Below the pieces are notes generated by a model. The model had not been told where the DNA came from, ran no database searches, and saw only the letters and a list, made by a program, of their open reading frames with translations. A stretch of DNA of 11,144 nt from Thermoproteota archaeon (GTDB lineage: Archaea; Korarchaeota; Korarchaeia; Korarchaeales; Korarchaeaceae). The stretch spans positions 1 through 11,144 of the forward strand of contig JAGGTZ010000090.1 in the NCBI GenBank assembly GCA_021158805.1, read 5' to 3'. Positions within the stretch are counted from its first letter, which is position 1, and every line of letters begins with the position of its first letter. Position numbers and translations under genes: made by a program. Positions 1-6,391 of the stretch are shown here, piece by piece.

Positions 1-1002
1 CATCGTATCTCTGCTCCATAATAACTTCATATAATCTCCCTTTCTACCGAGATAGAGAAGAGTAACTTCATCTCCTGTCTTATAGGTCCATACCTCAACC
101 TCTCCTCTAGCCTCTATGACATCGCCTTCAGATGCTATCTCTGTAAACCTTTCCCTCAAACTGTAGATGAATTCCACTTTTCTTCCAGTTTCAGGTCCTC
201 TTACAACTTTTAATGAGCGAACAGCATATCTACATGGAGTGAAAATCGATTCTCTGCTATCCATTACCTCTAGGACTAAGGTCGCCTCGCCTAGCTTTCG
301 AACAATCTTGGAGCCATATGAATTGCTTTGTCTCACCAATCTTATTGAATATTCTCTATTCCTGTAATATCCCTCTAGGATGCGTCTTCTCTCCTGCTTA
401 AGGAATTCATCCCATGAGATAGGGGTTTCCTCCCTTCTCCTCTTATAGAGAGCTTCTGCATTCCCTTTCGAGTATCTCTTGTAATCTTTTTCTTCCTTCA
501 GTCTCTCCTTTAATATTTCATACACTTTCCTGCCCTTATCTTCCCCATATACGACTAAATCTATATCAGAGGATTCATTATGCAGACCAACTAGGAGGGA
601 ACCGGATATTCCGATTTCATCGTTGTCGAACCCCGAGCTAAGATCTAAGATCATATCGGTAGCATCCCTCTCAATTCCTGGCTTACTACTAGCTAATAGC
701 TCTTTAGCCCTTTTAAGAGGATCATACACTTCATTGAATGAATCGAGGGGTATCTCTGGAACTTCTTCCCCTATATAAGGATCATATACGAGGTATTCGT
801 TATAGTACTCCCTTAAGTACCTAAGCTGCTCCTCCTGAGTGAATAGCTTCCTATATCTCCTCCTTCTAGCGTCCATTCTCTCTCCTTTTGGATCAAGGAC
901 ATACTTTGGATAGGCGATAACCTTTCCAGGCGGATGCTCAACCCCTTTAGCATAGAATATAGTGTCCCCTAGTCTCATGTAATATCCTTCGATTATCCTC
1001 AT
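1..1002 (-). CDS. Pol-beta-superfamily nucleotidyltransferase, archaeal, 3' end outside window
   Basis: An uninterrupted frame of 334 codons reads from an ATG at 1002 to the left edge with no stop, so the C-terminus is missing. Residues 131-153 carry the nucleotidyltransferase signature: GISGSLL (Gly-Ser at 134-135) followed by SDIDLVVYG (metal-binding Asp at 146 and 148). The N-terminus, with HPPGKVIAYPKYV at 23-35 and a YDP motif near 73-75, resembles the archaeal 'predicted nucleotidyltransferase' family I know as COG1665; its substrate is unknown. The middle (160-220) is very rich in Lys, Arg and Glu. I chose ATG 1002 because it overlaps the stop of the upstream permease gene (ATGA), which suggests translational coupling. 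An in-frame ATG at 1014 would add four residues. The family call is by recall of motifs; the domain call is secure. Confidence 0.82.
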   Translation of the reverse strand, partial: MRIIEGYYMRLGDTIFYAKGVEHPPGKVIAYPKYVLDPKGERMDARRRRYRKLFTQEEQLRYLREYYNEYLVYDPYIGEEVPEIPLDSFNEVYDPLKRAKELLASSKPGIERDATDMILDLSSGFDNDEIGISGSLLVGLHNESSDIDLVVYGEDKGRKVYEILKERLKEEKDYKRYSKGNAEALYKRRREETPISWDEFLKQERRRILEGYYRNREYSIRLVRQSNSYGSKIVRKLGEATLVLEVMDSRESIFTPCRYAVRSLKVVRGPETGRKVEFIYSLRERFTEIASEGDVIEARGEVEVWTYKTGDEVTLLYLGRKGDYMKLLWSRDTM

Positions 1003-2276
1003 CTTCTTCTCCATAATATATAGAAAGGAATCCCCGTAAAAACGATGATCAGACTAAGGATGGAAGTAAAGGGATCTTCTAGGAAGAGAGAATAAATAAC
1101 ATATGAGTATACTGCTAGGACTATAGATGTTGTAGCTGGATGTCCCAGTGAGTTAAATGGCCTAGGCAAGCTAAACTGTTTCCTTAACCTGAAGATTCCC
1201 GTATACATTATCAGGCTGAAGAGGAGAGTTGGAATTGTTACCATCTCCACAAGCCACACATATGACCCAGATAACTCATAAATAAGCGTAAGGAACGTGT
1301 AAAGCAATATGGAGGCATAAGGTGTTGAAAACTTGCCATGAACTATCGAAAACTTAGAAATGAACTGTCTATCCCTAGACATAGCATAAATGACTCTTGG
1401 TCTTGATATTATCTCAGATGCACAGGCCCCAGCCATGGATAGGGACGCCCCCAATATAGCCACCAGCAATCCCCAACCACCTAAGGTCTTACCTTCATCC
1501 AGTAGAGGAGCATTGCTCTTCGCTAGGACCCCTGGGGGAAGTGACACCATGACTGAGAGGACAACTAGCATATAAAGGACCATGACAGCTATTACAGTTA
1601 CTGGTAGGGAAAGGGGTACCCTCCTCTTCCCATCCTTAGTCTCCTCAGCAAGGGGAACTGATGCATCGAATCCACTATAGGTGAACCAAGCCATCATCAT
1701 ACCCAAGCCTAAGCCACTGACTCTGAAATCAGAGAGATTTAAGCGTGATAATCTTCCTATCAATAGACCTGCTACGCCTATTACGAGCAGGGGTATTATC
1801 TTGAGTATCGTGAGGAGAACCGAGAGTTTGCCTCCAATTTCGACTCCTATCACATTAGCTAGGGCAAGAATCAGCGTCAAGGCAGATGCCAGTATTACTA
1901 CACCGTTTGGAATATTTAAAAGATCATTCAAATAGGAAGAGAATCCTACCGCTATCGCTGCTGTCGAGGCCGGGAGTAGAAATAGATTGTACCATCCGAA
2001 GAGGAAGGCTGTTAATCCGCCTAATTCCCCTGGAAGTCCTTCTCTCAAATAGACATACCAACCACCGGCATCTGGGTAGAGATAGGGATATATCATTAGT
2101 ATTAGGGCTTCAAAGAGTGCTGTGATACCCATGAGGACCCAAACGAATATGGAACCACCAGCCCCAACTAAAGCAAAGATAAGACTAGGAAACATGTATA
2201 TACCGCTTCCTACAACTTCTCCTATGTTTACACTTAGAGCTTCTAGAAAACCAAGCCTCCTTCTTAGGAGGGCCAT
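999..2276 (-). CDS. APC-superfamily amino acid permease
   Basis: This is a polytopic membrane protein of 425 residues with about twelve hydrophobic helices, the usual size for amino acid-polyamine-organocation transporters. The helix-1 break that binds the substrate backbone is visible as VVGSGIYMFPS (residues 21-31). The helix-6 region has WFTYSGFDASVPLAEE followed by K-DGKRR-P, as in LAT/YjeH-like members (F-Y-GF, then EE.K.P.R..P). It probably takes up or exchanges an amino acid by cation or antiport coupling; the substrate cannot be read. I prefer ATG 2276 over the in-frame GTG at 2288, because the TATA-like sequence at 2298-2307 would place the transcript start at about 2276, giving a leaderless message. 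The GTG would add MSHA. The last four bases overlap the downstream nucleotidyltransferase start. Confidence 0.9.
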   Translation of the reverse strand: MALLRRRLGFLEALSVNIGEVVGSGIYMFPSLIFALVGAGGSIFVWVLMGITALFEALILMIYPYLYPDAGGWYVYLREGLPGELGGLTAFLFGWYNLFLLPASTAAIAVGFSSYLNDLLNIPNGVVILASALTLILALANVIGVEIGGKLSVLLTILKIIPLLVIGVAGLLIGRLSRLNLSDFRVSGLGLGMMMAWFTYSGFDASVPLAEETKDGKRRVPLSLPVTVIAVMVLYMLVVLSVMVSLPPGVLAKSNAPLLDEGKTLGGWGLLVAILGASLSMAGACASEIISRPRVIYAMSRDRQFISKFSIVHGKFSTPYASILLYTFLTLIYELSGSYVWLVEMVTIPTLLFSLIMYTGIFRLRKQFSLPRPFNSLGHPATTSIVLAVYSYVIYSLFLEDPFTSILSLIIVFTGIPFYILWRRR

Positions 2277-2297
2277 TGCATGAGACACGAAGTTATT

Positions 2298-2307
2298 TAT
2301 TTAAAAG
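2298..2307 (-). promoter_or_regulatory. TATA box of the permease gene
   Basis: On the minus strand CTTTTAAATA lies with its centre about 25 bases before ATG 2276, the archaeal TBP spacing for a leaderless transcript. Read on the plus strand, the same A/T patch (TTTAAAA at 2300-2306) sits just before the box shared with the S-component gene, so it could serve both directions. Inferred by eye. Confidence 0.5.
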
Positions 2308-2311
2308 TTTG

Positions 2312-2331
2312 GCTTATCTAACTTTATTTAG
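2312..2331 (+). promoter_or_regulatory. Shared box, copy 1 (before ECF ATPase gene)
   Basis: GCTTATCTAACTTTATTTAG is matched by GCTTATCCTAACTTTATTAG at 5119-5138, before the S-component gene: 19 identities with two one-base gaps. Both copies follow directly after a TATA-like patch and are preceded by AAAGTT, which is the reverse complement of the AACTTT inside the box (AAAGTT at 2304-2309). The position over the expected transcript start suggests an operator for a common regulator. The alternative is that its TTTATTTA is itself the TATA box, with transcription starting near 2352. Confidence 0.5.
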
Positions 2332-2408
2332 TAGCGCCTGAGGAGATCTCCGGGGAGTCTAACCATGCCCTCAAGCTGACCAGTAATAGAACGATTGCAT
2401 AATAGCGA

Positions 2409-2420
2409 GGAGGTCGGAGG
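2409..2420 (+). promoter_or_regulatory. Shine-Dalgarno region deciding the ECF ATPase start
   Basis: Two purine-rich motifs, GGAGGT (2409-2414) and GGAGG (2416-2420), stand directly before ATG 2428. They make this ATG a far better start than the in-frame TTG at 2395, which has no such motif. Confidence 0.7.
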
Positions 2421-2427
2421 AAATATC

Positions 2428-4137
2428 ATGAGGGATGTAGTGAAAATAGAAAATCTTAGCTACTTTTACCCCTACTCTGAAGTGGCGGTTTTGGATCACA
2501 TTAACCTGTCCATTAAGGAGGGAGAAATAGTCGTTCTAACCGGTCCCACTGGGAGTGGGAAGACGACCTTATGCCTCACACTGAACGGTGTTATCCCACA
2601 TATCTTAGGGGGTAAACTTGATGGTAGGGTCTTAGTTGATGGTATGGATGTCTTGGAGCATGATGTAGCTGAGCTATCCACGAAAGTTGGAATAGTTTTT
2701 CAGAGTCCTGATGTCCAGCTTTTTTCGAGTTCTGTTATCTCGGAGATAGCCTTTGGGCCGGAGAATCTGGCTATCCCTAGGGAGGAAATAAGGGAGAGAG
2801 TCAGCTGGGCCATGGAACTGACCGGCTTGAAGGGGTATGAAGAGAGATCGCCAGCCAAGCTCTCTGATGGTGAGAAGAGGAAAGTAGCTATAGCCTCCAT
2901 ACTTGCTATGAGACCTAAGATAATTGTTTTAGATGAACCTACAACTGGTTTAGATTCGATAGAAGCTAAGAGGGTAATATCTCTCATTGAATCTCTGAGG
3001 AATAAGTATAGAACCACGTTCCTGATAGTGGAACATAGGGAACATATACTAAGACTGGCTGATAGAATACTACTAATGGTAGATGGAAAAATTTTAGGAG
3101 AATGTAAGCCAAGGGATCTTTTTGATGATGAGAAGCTTATGAACTCCGCTTATATAAGAGTTCCTGAGGTAGTTAAGCTTTTTCATCTCCTGAGAAAGGA
3201 AGGGATTTACAGAGGCAGAATTCCCTTGACAGTTGAAGAAGCATTGCCTGTCATTTCTAGGGTACCTATAGCTCCTAGCACCGTAAAGAGTTGCAATGCA
3301 CCGAAAGATCCAAGGGCGAATGAAGAGCTTATAAGAATGGAGAGAGTTAGCTGTGGTTACGGAAAGCAGGAGGTAATAAAGGAGGTGAATGTGAAGATAA
3401 ATAAGGGGGAATTTCTGGCATTAGTGGGCAGGAATGGAGCAGGAAAGACGACCCTAGCGAAATGCATGGTTGGGCTCATAAAGCCATCTAATGGGAGGAT
3501 CCTCCTGCAAGGTAGAGATATTAGAGATATGAATATCGCCGATATATCTCCCATAATTAGTTATATCTTCCAGAACCCAGAGCGCCAATTCTTCTCTATG
3601 AGCGTTGAGGAAGAAGTCTCGTTTGGCCCGAGAAATTTAGGATTGAGCGAAGAAGAGATCAATGAGAGAGTAGAGGAATCTCTCAGGTCAGTTAACTTAA
3701 TACATTTGAAGGAAAAGCATCCTAGATCACTTAGCAGAGGTCAGATGCAGAGATTAGCAATAGCAATAGCCTTAGCGATGAGACCCCAAGCCATCATATT
3801 AGATGAACCTATGACAGGTCAGGACGAGGCATCTCTGAGAAGCATAGAGATGATACTCAGGAAATTGAGGGAAGAGGGTAAGACAATCCTTCTAATAACT
3901 CATGAGATGGGTTTAGTATCTAGACTTGCTGATAGGGTGATCGCTCTAGCGAATGGTAGGATTGTATTTGATGGCCCAACTAGAAAATTCTTCTGGGACG
4001 AAAGAGCTGTTATAGAGGCGGGGATAGGCTTTCCTCCTTTGGTTCAACTTTTAAGAAATTTACCTGATCCCTCAAGATTCGAGGGGATAGTAACTGCTGA
4101 GGAGTTCATCGAGGCTATAAGAGGCAGAGGAAAATGA
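2428..4137 (+). CDS. ECF transporter double ATPase (fused EcfA1-EcfA2)
   Basis: One 569-residue cytoplasmic protein holds two complete ABC nucleotide-binding domains, replacing the usual EcfA1/EcfA2 pair that powers energy-coupling-factor vitamin importers. Domain 1 (about 1-240): Walker A GPTGSGKTT at 39-47, Q-loop FQSPDVQLFS from 91, signature LSDGE at 145-149, Walker B VLDEP near 167-171, H-loop His203. Domain 2 (about 303-560): Walker A GRNGAGKTT at 334-342, Q-loop FQNPERQFFS from 381, signature LSRGQ at 435-439, Walker B ILDEP, H-loop His492. The Q-loops with D/E-x-Q-hydrophobic-F are typical of ECF/CbiO ATPases. The linker is about 60 residues. Both sites look catalytically complete, although domain 1 has Glu in place of the last Gln of LSGGQ. 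The gene overlaps ecfT by four bases (ATGA), so the two are one operon. Confidence 0.95.
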   Translation: MRDVVKIENLSYFYPYSEVAVLDHINLSIKEGEIVVLTGPTGSGKTTLCLTLNGVIPHILGGKLDGRVLVDGMDVLEHDVAELSTKVGIVFQSPDVQLFSSSVISEIAFGPENLAIPREEIRERVSWAMELTGLKGYEERSPAKLSDGEKRKVAIASILAMRPKIIVLDEPTTGLDSIEAKRVISLIESLRNKYRTTFLIVEHREHILRLADRILLMVDGKILGECKPRDLFDDEKLMNSAYIRVPEVVKLFHLLRKEGIYRGRIPLTVEEALPVISRVPIAPSTVKSCNAPKDPRANEELIRMERVSCGYGKQEVIKEVNVKINKGEFLALVGRNGAGKTTLAKCMVGLIKPSNGRILLQGRDIRDMNIADISPIISYIFQNPERQFFSMSVEEEVSFGPRNLGLSEEEINERVEESLRSVNLIHLKEKHPRSLSRGQMQRLAIAIALAMRPQAIILDEPMTGQDEASLRSIEMILRKLREEGKTILLITHEMGLVSRLADRVIALANGRIVFDGPTRKFFWDERAVIEAGIGFPPLVQLLRNLPDPSRFEGIVTAEEFIEAIRGRGK

Positions 4138-4931
4138 TTCGTTACTATTCCGGAGATACCTTAATCCACAAGCTTGATCCGAGGGTTAAGATAGCGTTAT
4201 CAACTTCCCTCTTCCTTTTGGCATTTCTAACAAGAGATCCCCTCAGACTTTCATTTCTCCTAACAGTTGTATTGATGATATGGTTTTATGCCAGAATACC
4301 ATTTTCAGAAAATTTCTTCTTGAAAACCCTTATCCCCATAGCTTTGTTTACTTTCCTAATACAATTGCTTTTCTACCCTGGTAAGGTAATCTTAGTATCA
4401 GTCAAGATACCATCATGGATACCTTACTTCGGAGGGATGCTGGCTGCTACTCAGGAGGGCCTGATAAACGGTATTAGTATGGTTCTCAGGCTTTTCATAG
4501 TGATAATGGTCATGCCCATTGTTACCATGACCACACGCTTGGAAAGACTCCTGAACTCTATGGTAAAGCTAGGTCTTCCTTACGAGCTTGCATTCACCTT
4601 GACAACATCGATAAATCTACTCTCAATACTTCAAGCTGATATAGAGGATGTGATAGAAGCCCAGAAGATTAGAGGATTTAGAGGATTTGATGAGCGAGGT
4701 ATAATAAAGAAGATAAAGGCCTATGTACCCATTATAATACCGGTGGCAATGGAGGGCTTTATGATCGCCAGACAGATGGAGGTAGCGATTAAATCCAGGG
4801 CATTTGGTGCGAGTAACCGTAGAACCTCCCTAATCGATGTCAAAATGGATAAAGTAGACTGGATTGTCCTATTCTTCACCCTAACAGGTACCATAATCTC
4901 CTTGGTTTTCTTCTTGGGATTCGTCCATTAG
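4134..4931 (+). CDS. ecfT: ECF transporter transmembrane scaffold EcfT
   Basis: This 265-residue membrane protein is the energy-coupling scaffold linking the ATPase to the substrate-binding S protein. The N-terminus has the family hallmark HKLDPRVKIALS (residues 12-23), followed by several hydrophobic helices (about 20-55, 63-82, 105-131, 152-168) and a last helix at 243-262. The long cytoplasmic coupling part carries the two Ala-x-x-x-Arg motifs that dock on the ATPases: AQKIRGF (176-182) and AIKSRAFG (218-225). The second usually ends Arg-Gly; here it is Arg-Ala, a mild deviation. The start ATG overlaps the ATPase stop, so translation is probably coupled. The length is normal for the family. 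Confidence 0.93.
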   Translation: MIRYYSGDTLIHKLDPRVKIALSTSLFLLAFLTRDPLRLSFLLTVVLMIWFYARIPFSENFFLKTLIPIALFTFLIQLLFYPGKVILVSVKIPSWIPYFGGMLAATQEGLINGISMVLRLFIVIMVMPIVTMTTRLERLLNSMVKLGLPYELAFTLTTSINLLSILQADIEDVIEAQKIRGFRGFDERGIIKKIKAYVPIIIPVAMEGFMIARQMEVAIKSRAFGASNRRTSLIDVKMDKVDWIVLFFTLTGTIISLVFFLGFVH

Positions 4932-4973
4932 TATTTGCTTCCAACGATTTAATTTGGCTAGATTTACTAGTCC

Positions 4974-5106
4974 ATGGATATATTGATAGATCTTTGTATC
5001 GAGAAGCCACTTAAAAATAACATGAAAGTTTTGAGACTTGCGAAGATAAAGAAGTTGAGAAGTTGGCAGGTTTAACCAATAGATCAGCAGGTCACCTTGA
5101 AAGTTA
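4974..5106 (+). pseudogene. Possible gene scrap, perhaps of an AAA+ ATPase
   Basis: The space between ecfT and the S gene contains an ATG frame (4974-5078) reading DILIDLCIEKPLKNN and then KVLRLAK. A one-base shift near 5045 leads into DKEVEKLAGLTNRSAGHLES before a stop at about 5105. The second part resembles the helical lid of AAA+ ATPases (LA.LT.G.SGADLE), but three expected residues differ and no Walker motifs are present. It may be a chance match. Otherwise this gap shows only A/T-rich promoter-like sequence and copy 2 of the shared box. Confidence 0.2.
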
Positions 5107-5118
5107 GTTAGATTAATA

Positions 5119-5138
5119 GCTTATCCTAACTTTATTAG
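5119..5138 (+). promoter_or_regulatory. Shared box, copy 2 (before S-component gene)
   Basis: GCTTATCCTAACTTTATTAG ends five bases before ATG 5144 and nearly repeats the box before the ATPase gene at 2312-2331. The TATA-like AGATTAATAG at 5110-5119 would start transcription near 5140, making a leaderless message with the box across the start site. CTAACTTT (5126-5133) is the reverse complement of AAAGTTAG (5100-5107), so an inverted repeat surrounds the promoter. Confidence 0.5.
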
Positions 5139-5143
5139 GCATA

Positions 5144-5875
5144 ATGAAACTAGAGGTTCCTATCTCCTATGTGGCTGCAGGAGCAGCTATTGTGGCTTTA
5201 GCCAGCTACATCCCAGCTTTTCCTGTAATTGGTTCTGGGGCAACAATGAGTGCAGGGATGTTCATTACACCTCTCATAGGTATTCTTTTAGGTCCAATAT
5301 CTGGTATGCTAGCTGCTGCTATTGGTGGACTTATCGGCGAATTCATAGCTCCTTATATAGCAGTTTTCGGACCACTAACTTTCCTCCTTCCGACTACATG
5401 CGCCTTTGTAGCAGGTCTCGTGGCCTTTGGTAGGTGGAAGGAGGGAGCTAGTGCAGAGGCCATCCTCCTTGCTGTGTGGTATATACTTACCAGCATATGG
5501 TGGCAGGGGCAAGAAGGAGCTGAGATAAGGTGGTACTTCCCCTTCCTCCATATAATCACACTGATACTAGTTATCGTTATCGGACCCAGAATATCTGAAT
5601 GGATAGCTACAAGGGATAAGAAGAAGATAGCTTTAGGGATTTTTCTAGCAGCCCTAGCCGGAACGATCTCGCAACATCTACTCGGTAATGCATTCTTCAT
5701 AGCAATGTACTCTGGGCCGGCTAAAGTGTTCGCTGTAGTACTCTTCGTATATCCCATAGAAAGGCTTCTAGCAGCAACCATAGCCACCATTATAGGGGTT
5801 CCTCTGCTGCTAGGTCTTAGAAAAATTGGAATGGAGCTGGGGCCAAGCTACAAACCTGTTTCCTCTACTTTTTAA
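5144..5875 (+). CDS. ECF transporter S component, substrate unknown
   Basis: This 243-residue, very hydrophobic protein has about six or more membrane helices. Features typical of S components are the early FPVIGSGATMSAGMF stretch (about 26-40), a run of small residues GILLGPISGMLAAAIGG (about 46-62), and a C-terminal FVYPIERLLAATIATIIG pattern. It would bind the vitamin or other substrate and dock on EcfT. At 243 residues it is longer than many S proteins (often 170-200), with an added loop and helix around WWQGQEGAEIRWY. The family subtype, and so the substrate, cannot be read. It lies 212 bases after ecfT with its own promoter-like region, yet shares the upstream box with the ATPase gene, so I infer the three form one transporter. 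GTG at 5171 is a less likely start because it would shorten helix 1. Confidence 0.8.
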   Translation: MKLEVPISYVAAGAAIVALASYIPAFPVIGSGATMSAGMFITPLIGILLGPISGMLAAAIGGLIGEFIAPYIAVFGPLTFLLPTTCAFVAGLVAFGRWKEGASAEAILLAVWYILTSIWWQGQEGAEIRWYFPFLHIITLILVIVIGPRISEWIATRDKKKIALGIFLAALAGTISQHLLGNAFFIAMYSGPAKVFAVVLFVYPIERLLAATIATIIGVPLLLGLRKIGMELGPSYKPVSSTF

Positions 5876-6062
5876 ATTTTATTTTCTTTTTTGCTATATA
5901 TTGCTTAATAATTCCAGCTACTAGATTTATTCTTGGAACTTTTTCCATATAATCCCCGTATGCGTCGCCAAACTTTTCTACGTTTCTTTTTTCTTCTTCC
6001 ATCATGGCAAGGCATAATAGAGCTGCGAGGAGAGGCACCCTAACTGTGGTGCTGGTAGGTCT
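5865..6062 (-). pseudogene. C-terminal remnant of isoprenylcysteine/phospholipid-type membrane methyltransferase
   Basis: The open minus frame gives a hydrophobic helix (RVPLLAALLCLAMM), then EEEKRNVEKFGDAYGDYMEK, then VPRINLVAGIIK and a Lys-rich end. The order EE-(K/R)...FG-(D/E)-xY..Y...VPR is the C-terminal hallmark of the ICMT/PEMT membrane methyltransferases, which methylate prenylcysteines or lipids with S-adenosylmethionine. The catalytic upstream part (helices and the R-HP-Y motif) is absent: a TAG stands at 6063-6065, and beyond it the DNA matches a different gene on the other strand. About 60 residues remain of a protein of roughly 150-250. The stop lies inside the end of the S-component gene, an 11-base convergent overlap. 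The family call is by motif; the loss of the N-terminus is seen directly. Confidence 0.6.
5877..5892 (+). terminator. T-rich archaeal terminator after the S-component gene
   Basis: Directly after the TAA the plus strand runs TTTTATTTTCTTTTTT, an oligo-T tract of the kind that stops archaeal RNA polymerase. There is no hairpin. The same bases also encode the Lys-rich tail of the minus-strand methyltransferase remnant, so the T-richness may partly be coding. Confidence 0.5.
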
Positions 6063-6359
6063 CTAGCGAGGGGAGTATACTGCATTCTCTGATGCTGATG
6101 TAATAGTGATTCTACCTGATCTGATGATTTAGCTCTAAGGAATCCTGTGGAGGGAATCAAGGAATTCCTAGATCTAAGTATTCCCGCAGATATCCAACCT
6201 ATTGCCTATACGAAGGAGGAATTCTTAGGAATGGCTAGAGAAGAAAGAATCGTAAGGAAAGCATTAGGCTATGGTATATTGCTAGCAGGAGATAACGAAA
6301 TCCTTAATATTCTTATAATACTCGATAAACCAAGTAATATTGGAGATAAGGGAAGTTAA
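6004..6359 (+). pseudogene. Frameshifted nucleotidyltransferase remnant
   Basis: Joined across frames, the plus strand reads TLTVVLVG (from 6037), a TAG at 6064, then RGEYTAFSDADVIVILPD (6067-6120). A one-base shift follows at about 6120, then DDLALRNPVEGIKEFL and later IPADIQPIAYTKEEFLGMA to a TAA at 6357-6359. This matches MNT/Pol-beta nucleotidyltransferases: VxxxGSxARGEYT, the metal site SDxDVxVI (Asp at SDAD), PxDIQPIAYT, then the A-x-xxGxxLxGD end. In the G-S motif the Ser-Leu-Ala codons are disrupted (GGTCTCTAGCG). An intact GGT TCT CTA GCG AGG would need three more bases overall. Similarity starts only at about 6037; 6004-6036 is shared antisense with the methyltransferase scrap. The GTG at 6147 could translate only the C-terminal 70 residues, without the active site. 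Confidence 0.65.
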
Positions 6360-6383
6360 GCTACCGCAGAATACTTAAATTAG

Positions 6384-6390
6384 CTTTTTT
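6384..6390 (+). terminator. Oligo-T stop after the nucleotidyltransferase remnant
   Basis: AGC followed by six T lies 25 bases after the remnant's TAA and just before the end of the convergent DHPS-related gene. It is a plausible plus-strand archaeal terminator, a leftover of the decayed gene. The evidence is weak. Confidence 0.3.
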
Positions 6391-6391
6391 A

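Noticed and set aside
2332..2427. Riboswitch-like leader before the ECF ATPase gene, with palindrome GGAGATCTCC (2342-2351) and CTCCG able to pair with CGGAG of the Shine-Dalgarno
   Set aside because: The pairing is only five bases, no known riboswitch core (for example THI or cobalamin box) is recognisable, and the transcript may begin too far downstream to include it.
6147..6359. A stand-alone 70-residue gene starting at GTG 6147
   Set aside because: Its sequence is the C-terminal part of the frameshifted nucleotidyltransferase; upstream bases code for the active site in another frame, and there is no promoter of its own.
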